Source: CAZTDD01 sp964612675 (lineage in GTDB: Bacteria; Hinthialibacterota; Hinthialibacteria; Hinthialibacterales; JAKPRU01). Taken from it: 39,718 nt of DNA. The stretch is from positions 1 through 39,718 of the forward strand of contig CAZTDD010000059.1 in the NCBI GenBank assembly GCA_964612675.1, in the 5' to 3' direction. This document shows positions 16,031-23,848 of this stretch, piece by piece (the stretch's first letter is position 1; each line of letters opens with the position of its first letter). The position numbers and the translations under genes were made by a program. The notes under the pieces were generated by a model. It was not told the origin of the DNA, searched no databases, and was given only the letters and a program-made list of their open reading frames with translations.

Positions 16031-17520
16031 CCGGAGGCTACGCCGGTCGCCATAGCCATCAGTTTTTCTTGATTCACCTGCTCGACAGGATGTTTACCGC
16101 TCAACCCGCCGTTATGCATCACATAGACGAAATCGGACATCCCGAGGATCTCCGGTAGATAGCTCGAGACGAAGACCACACCACGGCCCTCGGCGGTGAG
16201 ACGGTTCATCAGGTGATAGATTTCGCTTTTTGCACCAACGTCGATTCCCCGGGTCGGTTCATCGAGTAGCAACACTTTCGCATCGGCGCAGATCAGACGG
16301 GCCAGCGCCACTTTCTGTTGATTTCCGCCGGACAACTCGCTCACTTTCTGTGTGGGAGAGCCGACCTTAATACGAAAATCAGCAATCAATCCATCCGAGA
16401 CCTTGTTCATCGAACGGTAGGAGAGTATGCCGGATCGGCTGACGCGTTGTGGAGCCGACAAGGTCAGATTCACGCCCACAGAAAGATTGACCGCCAATCC
16501 CTCCTCCCCGCGATCTTCACTGAGATATCCTGCCCTATGCCGCACCATCCGAGAGGGTGAGATTCGTCGGATAGGCACCCCGTCCACCATCAATTCGTCT
16601 GCTTGCCCGTTGTCCAATCCGAAGAGAGCGCGGAACATCTCGGTCCGGCCCGCTCCCATCAGGCCTGCGATACCAACAACCTCGCCCGCCCGCACCTCCA
16701 GAGTGACATTGTGTGTGCCGTTCAGGCTGGATAGATTGCGAACCTGAAGCAATACCTCGCCGGGTTCACGCCGCCCTTTCGGATACATCTCGTCGATGGT
16801 GCGTCCCACCATGTGGCGGATGACATCGGTGGGCGAGGTTTCCGCTGCACTCCCGTGCCAAACATTCCTACCGTCACGCAATACAGTGATGACATCCCCG
16901 ATCCGGCCGAATTCTTCCAGGTGATGCGAAATGTAGATAACCGCCACTCCACGTTCGCGAAGGGAGTCGATCACTTTGAACAGGTTCTCCGATTCCTGCT
17001 CGGACAACGCGGCTGTAGGTTCGTCCATCACGATCAATTCGGCATCCGCCCCGAGCGCGCGTGCGATCTCGACGAGCTGCCGTTGAGCGATTCCCAGTTT
17101 GCGGGTCTGGATATCCGGGTCGATATCCGCCCCCAAAGCGCGGAGCAGTTCGCGGGCACGGTCCCGCTCGGTCCCCTGTCGGACAAATCCGGTCTTTCGG
17201 AGTTCCCTGCCGAGAAAAACATTCGCATAGACCGGCAGTTCCAGGGCGAGATTCAATTCCTGATAGATCATGGCGATGCCGCGGGAAAGCGCTTCGGAAG
17301 GATGCTGCGGACGATGACGTTTTCGTTTCCACAGCATGTCCCCTCGGTCCGGTTGCTCGACACCCATAAGAATTTTCATCAACGTGCTTTTCCCTGCACC
17401 GTTCTCGCCCGCGAGGACATGAACCTGACCGGGATAGACATCCAGACTGACCTCGGACAGAGCGATAGTCTGCCCGAAGGCTTTGTCCATGGAACGAAAA
17501 GAAAGGATCGGTTCCGTCAT
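16027..17520 (-). CDS. RbsA-type sugar ABC transporter ATPase (two ATPase domains)
   Basis: A 497-residue duplicated ATPase, the normal size for RbsA/MglA/XylG. Domain 1 has Walker A GENGAGKST (38-46), IYQELNLALELPVYANVFLG, a signature IAQRQLVEIARAL and Walker B LIVMDEPTAAL. Domain 2 has the family's degenerate P-loop GLMGAGRTEMFRALFG, LSEDRGEEGL, the signature LSGGNQQKVALARL and VLLLDEPTRGIDVGAK. I start it at MTEPILSFRSM. The frame stays open for 79 more codons upstream, but that stretch is unlike any ABC ATPase and extends into the divergent gene. The ribosome binding site is weak. It probably works with the permease encoded downstream. Confidence 0.93.
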   Translation of the reverse strand: MTEPILSFRSMDKAFGQTIALSEVSLDVYPGQVHVLAGENGAGKSTLMKILMGVEQPDRGDMLWKRKRHRPQHPSEALSRGIAMIYQELNLALELPVYANVFLGRELRKTGFVRQGTERDRARELLRALGADIDPDIQTRKLGIAQRQLVEIARALGADAELIVMDEPTAALSEQESENLFKVIDSLRERGVAVIYISHHLEEFGRIGDVITVLRDGRNVWHGSAAETSPTDVIRHMVGRTIDEMYPKGRREPGEVLLQVRNLSSLNGTHNVTLEVRAGEVVGIAGLMGAGRTEMFRALFGLDNGQADELMVDGVPIRRISPSRMVRHRAGYLSEDRGEEGLAVNLSVGVNLTLSAPQRVSRSGILSYRSMNKVSDGLIADFRIKVGSPTQKVSELSGGNQQKVALARLICADAKVLLLDEPTRGIDVGAKSEIYHLMNRLTAEGRGVVFVSSYLPEILGMSDFVYVMHNGGLSGKHPVEQVNQEKLMAMATGVASG

Positions 17521-17756
17521 TCGACTCGACAGGCTCCCGGAGTATCGGCGTTCACAGGGTACCACACTCAACCGGCCCCCGAAGTAAGGTATGGACAGTC
17601 GGATGAATGTGAGCGCGGAGATGTGTTTAATACCACAAGCGGCCTCGTTGGAATACCGTGGCTGTGCGAAGAGCGGGGTGTCATCAACGTGACGGGGGCG
17701 TGATTGCAGCGTTAGAATATGCGTAGGCTGTGAACGGAAACGTATCGGATGCTTCA

Positions 17757-19370
17757 ATGAACGAACGAGAAACCAAGTACAGCGAGATAGATAGCGGCAG
17801 GGACGAATTCAGCGAAGAAATCGAGGCGGTGCGGCAAACGATCCGGAGCATCGTGTGGCGTATGCGATTTGTCCACTTTGTGGATCTTCTTGTACGGTCG
17901 CTTTTCTACTGCCTGATCGGCGCTGTGCTCGCGGTGTTCCTGATCAGGCTGACCGCGTGGATGGCAGCACCGGTCTATGTTGTCCTCTGGCTGGCGGCGG
18001 GGGCCGTCCCCATCGCGATTCTACTTTTCGCATTCTCACCGATTCGTTCGTTCCAAGCCGCAGTAAAGGCGGATGAACGGCTGGACCTGAAAGAGAAATT
18101 ATCCACAAGCCACGAGATTCTGACCGAAAAGGACAAATCGGACAAAACTCCCCTCAGAGAGTGGGAGGCTCTCGTCATTCGCGATGCCAACGCGGCGATC
18201 CGAGGCATCGAACCCGCGCGGACTTTTCCCTTTCGTTTCGGCAAAGAAGGGCGATACCTGTGGATACCGCTTGTGGTATCGATGCTCGCAGCGCTGTTTC
18301 TACCTGAGATGAGAATCTTCGGCGGGACGACGGCGACCGAATCCGACCTCCAGCAACAAGCCGCGAAAGAGCTCCGAAAGCTGGCGGAACGAGAGCTGAT
18401 GTTCCGGCGCAACAACACTCGGGAACCCGTTTCCGCGAAAACCGAGGAACTGAAAAAGGAAATTCAGGATCTTGTCGAGGAATTCTCTGGAGGAGAATTG
18501 GAGCGGCGAGAGATGATGGACGGTCTCGCGAAGATCACCGACCGAATCGCCGAGCAGCGCGCCCAACTCGCGGACAATCAACTGGCCATGGAACCGGAAG
18601 CGGCGTCTCTGCTGCAAAACAAGCTGACTGCGGACTTGGCGATGGCTCTCGAAGAGAGCGATTACGATGCGGCGGCCGCCAAATTGGACGAACTCAAGAA
18701 ACAGATCGACCAGGGAAAAATGAGTGATGGGGATCTGCAGCGCCTGAGTGAAGAACTGGGAGATTTGTCCGACTCGGTGGAGCAGAATTCGGAACTCTCC
18801 CGCGCACTGGAAGCGGCCGCCGCGAGCCTGAACGCAAACGATCTGTCCGGTGCTCTCGGGTCGTTGCAGCTGGCCTCGATGAGCATGGAAGATCTGAAGG
18901 ATCTCGCTCAGCAAATCGCCCTTCTGGACGAGATGATGAACGGGATGATGGCGGGACGAGCCATGCTGGCGGACGCGACAATCGTACTTTCAAAAGGGGG
19001 AGGCTCCGGTTCATGGGAAGGTTTCGCCTTCAGTGGACCGTGGGCGCCCGGCGACAGCCGCGAACGCGGAGCCGGACTCGGGGGACCCGGCGTGGGGCGT
19101 GGGGGCGACGCCCCATTTGAAGAGAATGAAACCACTCTGACTCCGGATCGCATTTCCGGAGAACTGCAAAAAGCTCCTGTTATCGGCAGCGTCCTGGTCA
19201 ACGGTCTACCGACTCGCGGCGAAGTGTCTGTCGAGTTTTCCGATGTTGTAGTGCGGTCACGGCAGGCGGAGGAGGAAGCCATGAGTCGGGAAAACGTCCC
19301 GTTAACATACCGTTCTTCGGTTCGACGCTACTTCGATTCACTGCAAGACGAGGAAACACGGGAGGAATAG
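17757..19370 (+). CDS. Two-pass membrane protein with long coiled-coil domain, function unknown
   Basis: 537 residues. Two adjacent hydrophobic segments (about 40-62 and 66-88) are followed by a basic/acidic stretch and a third hydrophobic segment (about 165-185). Residues about 195-400 are a helical, Glu/Lys/Leu-rich coiled-coil domain, then a Gly-rich linker (about 415-460). The tail ENVPLTYRSSVRRYFDSLQ resembles the C-termini of large membrane proteins encoded near MoxR-DUF58 clusters in planctomycete-like bacteria. That is from memory; no MoxR or DUF58 gene is in the window. It is divergent from the sugar transporter. The start is probably the ATG here; an in-frame GTG lies at 17730. A short hairpin with a T-run follows. 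Envelope function is inferred. Confidence 0.7.
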   Translation: MNERETKYSEIDSGRDEFSEEIEAVRQTIRSIVWRMRFVHFVDLLVRSLFYCLIGAVLAVFLIRLTAWMAAPVYVVLWLAAGAVPIAILLFAFSPIRSFQAAVKADERLDLKEKLSTSHEILTEKDKSDKTPLREWEALVIRDANAAIRGIEPARTFPFRFGKEGRYLWIPLVVSMLAALFLPEMRIFGGTTATESDLQQQAAKELRKLAERELMFRRNNTREPVSAKTEELKKEIQDLVEEFSGGELERREMMDGLAKITDRIAEQRAQLADNQLAMEPEAASLLQNKLTADLAMALEESDYDAAAAKLDELKKQIDQGKMSDGDLQRLSEELGDLSDSVEQNSELSRALEAAAASLNANDLSGALGSLQLASMSMEDLKDLAQQIALLDEMMNGMMAGRAMLADATIVLSKGGGSGSWEGFAFSGPWAPGDSRERGAGLGGPGVGRGGDAPFEENETTLTPDRISGELQKAPVIGSVLVNGLPTRGEVSVEFSDVVVRSRQAEEEAMSRENVPLTYRSSVRRYFDSLQDEETREE

Positions 19371-19383
19371 ACATCCTCTTTTT
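19362..19383 (+). terminator. Short intrinsic terminator overlapping the stop codon
   Basis: GAGGA (19362-19366) and TCCTC (19374-19378) form a 5-bp stem with a 7-base loop, followed at once by five Ts and a further T-rich stretch. The TAG stop of the membrane protein gene (19368-19370) falls in the loop. The stem is short but the T-run is well placed. Confidence 0.5.
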
Positions 19384-19599
19384 CGTTCTTTCTTGCGCAC
19401 TTGCGAGGGCTCGATAATGACCCGAAGTTTATTCTGGCGGCGAAGCGAAATCGGTGCTACAGTTTTGGCAGCAGATGCCCACATAACCACACACCTACGA
19501 ACACCTGGCAATTAAAATCGGGCCGTCTTTTCATATCCTATTCGTAAGCGGAAAAAACCGAGAGCGGGTAAGATCATAACGTGAAGGTTGTACAGGATC

Positions 19600-20364
19600 A
19601 TGCGTGGATCTGAAGGACAACAACTAAAAGGAAAGAAGCTACGGCGTGGCACCACCGGTCCGGACGGAGAGCGTCGAAAGACAAGCACATTCGCGGAGCA
19701 GGGGCGGCTGGATGGCAGATCTACCGCGTCTTGCACACGGTGCGGCGACCGCTTCAAGCCAAAAGCGGAAATGATCCGAAGACACAATCGAAAAGAACTG
19801 ACTCAGCTTCTATGCGCTTCCTGCACCGAGAGGAACGACCGCCTGATGTGTGCCTCGATTCGGTTGATGATCATTCGCGGTGGCTTTCCTTTGTCGATTG
19901 AGCACATGATTCAATCGTTCGAGGAGCGAGACGGGGGCCTGGCCAGAGGCGCGGACGATCCACTCGAAGAGGTACGAAGCATGTACGCAGACGACCCCCT
20001 CGATGAAAACGACATTCTCGATTGGGTGGAGGAAGGGTTCTTTGTAATGAACCCGGTTACGGGGCAGGTAGAATGTATCATCAGTCAGGTCATGAACGAT
20101 TCAAGCCGGGTCAAAATGCTGGGGAAGGAAGGTCTGAAAGCGCGTGAAATGGCCGCAAAAAAGAGTCAGCTGATGGCGAAAGACAAAAAGACCGGCGCGT
20201 CAGCCGATGAAGATCCCTCGACGCGGGCCGGCGGCCTTCTGAGCGGTTCCGAGCAAGAAGGAGGCTCTGGGAAGGCCCGAAAGGGCAGCGATGAACACCG
20301 GCGCCGGGCCGCGGCAGCCCGTGCCCAACGCCGTGAAGGCGATCTCCGACAGACGAATATCTAG
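19600..20364 (+). CDS. Zinc-ribbon protein of unknown function with basic C-terminal tail
   Basis: 254 residues, not recognised. A four-cysteine zinc ribbon is visible: CTRC at 45-48 and CASC at 72-75. It is followed by a helical segment (MCASIRLMIIRGGFPLSIEHMI) and an acidic middle (DDPLEEVRSMYADDPLDENDIL). The last 80 residues are highly charged and low-complexity, ending in a run of Arg/Ala before DLRQTNI. The N-terminal 40 residues are basic. This layout suggests a nucleic-acid- or ribosome-associated protein, but nothing more specific. The ATG at 19600 follows ACAGGAT; an in-frame TTG lies at 19588. It ends 14 bases from the convergent end of the DUF5060 gene. Confidence 0.6.
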   Translation: MRGSEGQQLKGKKLRRGTTGPDGERRKTSTFAEQGRLDGRSTASCTRCGDRFKPKAEMIRRHNRKELTQLLCASCTERNDRLMCASIRLMIIRGGFPLSIEHMIQSFEERDGGLARGADDPLEEVRSMYADDPLDENDILDWVEEGFFVMNPVTGQVECIISQVMNDSSRVKMLGKEGLKAREMAAKKSQLMAKDKKTGASADEDPSTRAGGLLSGSEQEGGSGKARKGSDEHRRRAAAARAQRREGDLRQTNI

Positions 20365-20378
20365 CGTATCTCTGAATC

Positions 20379-23375
20379 TCACTTCCGTTTCAGAGGACTC
20401 TCATCCGGCCCAATGCTGAGATCGCCGTGCTTGAGCACGTCTCTATCCGTGCTCATCAACCATCTGTCCATCTCAAATCCATCTTCACGCATGCTGAACA
20501 TGATCGTGTGCAAACCCGGTTCTTCGACCTCGAGGTAAATGCGGTACGGCACACCGGTATGCACCTGCTGTGTCCGCTGCTTACTGTCCCAATGCCATTG
20601 ACTGTTCTTGGACAGCCATTGCATACGCATCCCGCTGGGCGGCCATTCACCGTCGATTCCAGCATGTAAGCCGTTATCCTCACTCCCGGTCGGACAGGTG
20701 CGAGCCCACACGGTATACTTGCCGGGATTGTTGAAATAAACCGGATAGTACAACACAGCCATTCGCCCGGGATCCTCAGTGAAGTTCTGATTGTGGATTA
20801 ATCTCTCCGAATGGTTTTTGCGAGTATCCGGTAGGATTTCAAGATAGGCTTCGCCACTCGCCCCTTCGGCATGGTTTCCGTCTGCATCGGGGTCAAGATC
20901 CGGCGTCTTTGAGGGTGTGGTCAAATACCATTTTCGAACATCATCATACGATTGTTTGGCATAATGTTCCGCTTCAACGACGAGCAGTTCATCCCTCTCC
21001 TCGTAGACCTTATCCGCCTTCTCCGGATCAAAATCAAATTCGAAATAGCTCGTATCCCGCGCAGGCAATTCCTCGGTGTAATCCAGATCGACTACAGAGG
21101 TATATTCGGTGCCGGGTTTCACAAATGCCAACGAACGCCACCGTCCGCGCGAGAAAGCATGTCCGCCGTTTTCCGGAATGGTTTTGTTCGAGTGCGAATT
21201 GAACGCGACCAGGATTTGGTCGCCGTGGCCTATTTCAACGTGTTTCCACCGGTGGCGAACCGCGACGTAATCGTCGTCGGTTTTAGGATTTTGAAACTCT
21301 CCGATCTCGTTGCCGTCGACAAGCAGACGGTATGTAGATTCGCCGTCTGTTTCAGTCATCGTAGTAATAACAACATCATACGTGCCCGAGGGTCCCGGGA
21401 ATGCTGTCTCGCCGGCCGCAAACTTGTCTTTGTACTTGGCCGCGTCGATCGCGAGCGCCTTACGCTGCTCGTCTTTATATCCAGGTACGTAGTCGTCGTC
21501 TTTCGCGATCTCAAAATCGTAAATCGCCAGCATTTCGATCGTATCCGGGGCCAAAGCCGCACTTTTCGGCGACAGTCTTCCTTTCGGACCGACCAGAAGA
21601 ACCCAGTCCCTTGAATCGGGCGCCGTCAGTTTTGTTTCTTTTTTCCCTTGGACATTGCCGGTGTGAAGAAGGCCTGTCAGGCCGAGCCCGGTATGCGGGT
21701 TAAACCACCCGTAGTCGTACGAACCGGAAGGCAGATCGAACACACAGTCGCCGCCGTCCTTTGTGTAAACTACAGCGTAGTACGGCTTCGAATCCCATTT
21801 TGAGGCAAGCACCCAGTCGCCGGAGTGCGATAAGTCGTCATTTGGACGCATCGTCCAGAAGGGAATCTCGTAATTCTTGAAAAAGTCAATCGCGAAACGC
21901 GACTGATCCCACATGTTGTCTCGCGTACGCCAGTCCTGGCAACTCAAATCGGAATGAGGATGCGCGTAACCGAAATACCACTCAATTCCCCATCCGCCGG
22001 CCATCAACACACCCCAGAGCGCGTTCTTCCGCGCGTTATCGTGATTCGGATCTTCTTTATCGGTGACCAGAGCGTGCTGCGCGTCTCCGGGCTCGTCGCA
22101 CGCGTTCGCCCACGGCTGACCGGCTTCTTCGGACTGGTGATACAGTTTCAGCGCCTGGTCGTGGACTCGGCTGAAATCGGGACGATTGGTCTGCAGCGAC
22201 GCACCCGTCACTTTGGATTGATCGCCGAAAAGATCGTCGAACCATTGTCCGTTGTGGATGACAATATGATGATGATAGGGATCGTTGTCGTAAAAATACT
22301 GCGCCATCGCACGGCGTTGCTCGGTTGTCTGTCCCTTAACATTCCCCCACCCACCGTTCTCTTCTCCCAAGTTCCAATTCAACGCCGGGTGATGCGCAAA
22401 GCGCGCGATGAGTTCGCGGTAGTACAGTTTTCGCTGGGGTCCGACGTCTCCATCGTCGAGCAGAGTTTGATTTTCGGCCTCCTGTGTCTTGAAGTGGAGA
22501 AACATGCCCTGTTTCTGTCCGTGATCCAAAACGATTTCCCATTGATCGAGCCGCGATACATCCATACGGTACCGTTCATCATAATCGGTGTATGGAAATA
22601 CATTCTGATCGTCCCCTGTGATATTCAAGGTCAGAAACGAGAACGCATTCATGCCTTTGGAGGCGAGATAATTGATCGCTCCGATGAGGCCCTTTCCTTT
22701 ACCGTTCTGCCAGGTGGGATCTCCGGGTTTCCAATCTTTGATATGAGGTTCCCAGTTCTTTATGAACTGGTCCTTGTGACCGTCCGTCTTGAACCCGCCG
22801 TCAAAATCCGCGTACGCAAAGAGATTCTCCGGCGCATCGGCCCCGGCCTTCAGAAAGTATTCTCCATTCCCGGCAAAACGGAGATAATGCTCGCCGATGT
22901 AATTGAGCCTGCCTTTTGCTCGGAGATCACACCCATATTTATCGCTCCTTGCAACGGTGAAGGTTCCTGTTTCGCCGTCCATAAAGCCGGCCGGTTCGCC
23001 CGGGTTATCCCGTTCGCTGACCGCAACGTTTTTTCCTTTGCGGAACGAGACGGTGTACGTCCATTCCCCTGTTCTGTCCGGAGCAAAATGAACCCGCCAT
23101 TTGTTTCCACTGTCCGCGCTGGTATTCGCAGCGTTTCCGTCCGCTGCAAAATAGCCGGGGACGGAGTAGGTCGTCCCGCCTGCGTATTTGAATTCGACCT
23201 GAAGCCGATAGTCCAGAAACGGATTCGGTTCGCCCTGCTCGCTACATTCAGGCCCGTCAAATGTGAACGTGATCTTGTGCCACGTCTTTTTTTCCCCGGT
23301 TACTGTTGGGACGGCAACAACTGCGCTGATTGATATCAATAGAAAAGAAAGCAGTAATCCGGATGTCTTGATCAT
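20379..23375 (-). CDS. Secreted DUF5060-type glycoside hydrolase-like protein
   Basis: A 998-residue exported protein. The start is MIKTSGLLLSFLLISISAVVA, a classic signal peptide, with GAAGGA just upstream; an ATG 12 codons earlier is less likely. An N-terminal beta domain (about 22-140) matches DUF5060 (WHKITFTFDGP, RVHFAPDRTGEWTYTVSF). A TIM-barrel region follows (about 150-510), with GMNAFSFLTLNI and the candidate catalytic NWNLGEENGGW. Then come a C-terminal collagen-binding-like beta domain (YDYGWFNPHTG) and a final module with HTGVPYRIYLEVEEPGLH and MREDGFEMDRW, like the C-terminal domain of GH115 enzymes. The polysaccharide substrate is unknown. It may work with the sialidase in glycan scavenging. 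Confidence 0.82.
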   Translation of the reverse strand: MIKTSGLLLSFLLISISAVVAVPTVTGEKKTWHKITFTFDGPECSEQGEPNPFLDYRLQVEFKYAGGTTYSVPGYFAADGNAANTSADSGNKWRVHFAPDRTGEWTYTVSFRKGKNVAVSERDNPGEPAGFMDGETGTFTVARSDKYGCDLRAKGRLNYIGEHYLRFAGNGEYFLKAGADAPENLFAYADFDGGFKTDGHKDQFIKNWEPHIKDWKPGDPTWQNGKGKGLIGAINYLASKGMNAFSFLTLNITGDDQNVFPYTDYDERYRMDVSRLDQWEIVLDHGQKQGMFLHFKTQEAENQTLLDDGDVGPQRKLYYRELIARFAHHPALNWNLGEENGGWGNVKGQTTEQRRAMAQYFYDNDPYHHHIVIHNGQWFDDLFGDQSKVTGASLQTNRPDFSRVHDQALKLYHQSEEAGQPWANACDEPGDAQHALVTDKEDPNHDNARKNALWGVLMAGGWGIEWYFGYAHPHSDLSCQDWRTRDNMWDQSRFAIDFFKNYEIPFWTMRPNDDLSHSGDWVLASKWDSKPYYAVVYTKDGGDCVFDLPSGSYDYGWFNPHTGLGLTGLLHTGNVQGKKETKLTAPDSRDWVLLVGPKGRLSPKSAALAPDTIEMLAIYDFEIAKDDDYVPGYKDEQRKALAIDAAKYKDKFAAGETAFPGPSGTYDVVITTMTETDGESTYRLLVDGNEIGEFQNPKTDDDYVAVRHRWKHVEIGHGDQILVAFNSHSNKTIPENGGHAFSRGRWRSLAFVKPGTEYTSVVDLDYTEELPARDTSYFEFDFDPEKADKVYEERDELLVVEAEHYAKQSYDDVRKWYLTTPSKTPDLDPDADGNHAEGASGEAYLEILPDTRKNHSERLIHNQNFTEDPGRMAVLYYPVYFNNPGKYTVWARTCPTGSEDNGLHAGIDGEWPPSGMRMQWLSKNSQWHWDSKQRTQQVHTGVPYRIYLEVEEPGLHTIMFSMREDGFEMDRWLMSTDRDVLKHGDLSIGPDESPLKRK

Positions 23376-23848
23376 GGTCCATCCTTCTTTATCCTTCAGC
23401 ATTTTCTCCATTTTTCGTCACCTTGAGCAGCCGAGTTCCGAACTGCGTCTATCTTAGAACGTTGAGTTTCCGGGAGAATACTGTGTCGCGTCAAGGGGAT
23501 GAACCCCGAGGATCTTCCTCGAGATTCTGCGTTATATTTCTCCATGGAGTTGATTTTCCACAAGTTACGAAAACGTGAATCTAGAAACACCTGGTACTCT
23601 CGCCAGAATGACCCCATCTTCAATTGGCTTATAGACCGTTCGACAGTCGATAATATGTGTGTTCACCGTATTGCCTTTATTTCTGTCGCCCGCCCGAATC
23701 AAGAAAGCGTCAAGCAAACCGATTTCTAAGGGGCACAATATATTGTGGTTCCTGGTTTATTAACCCCTATATATTGAAATTTTCACCTACTAATCAAGTG
23801 AGCGTCAAATAACCGTCAAATAACAGACTACCGGTCACCATTATAGTC
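23376..23848. other. Gene-free, AT-rich intergenic region
   Basis: About 470 bases between the DUF5060 gene and the AlbA_2 gene, both reading leftward. I found no convincing gene on either strand. Contents: the NrdR-box-like pair at 23733-23779, and a short direct repeat (CGTCAAATAAC, twice near 23802-23824). A 33-codon frame at 23565-23666 on the minus strand is too weak to call. Confidence 0.6.
23733..23779. promoter_or_regulatory. Pair of NrdR-box-like palindromes, 31 bases apart
   Basis: The first box holds a perfect 14-base palindrome CACAATATATTGTG (23734-23747), identical to the core of the NrdR consensus (CACwATATATwGTG). The second (23764-23779, CCCCTATATATTGAAA) matches 11 of 16 positions. 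The ATATAT cores start at 23738 and 23769, 31 bases apart, the helical phasing typical of NrdR box pairs. NrdR represses ribonucleotide reductase genes, yet none lies nearby. The nearest downstream gene is the DUF5060 gene, about 360 bases away on the minus strand. Confidence 0.55.

Noticed and set aside
17521..17757. In-frame 79-codon upstream extension of the RbsA-type ATPase.
   Set aside because: The extra residues have no ABC-ATPase similarity, the protein without them has the exact family length, and the extension would reach into the divergent gene.
21954..23333. A 459-codon open frame on the plus strand.
   Set aside because: It is antisense to the DUF5060 gene and has no recognisable domain; long antisense frames are common at this base composition.
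23565..23666. A 33-codon minus-strand frame starting with GTG (MNTHIIDCRTVYKP...), with AAAGG upstream, between the NrdR-like boxes and the DUF5060 gene.
   Set aside because: No recognisable motif, a GTG start and a length easily reached by chance; kept only as a possible target to check if the NrdR boxes prove real.
23802..23824. Short direct repeat CGTCAAATAAC occurring twice, considered as a CRISPR or phage attachment signal.
   Set aside because: Only two copies directly adjacent, no spacers, no cas or integrase gene nearby.
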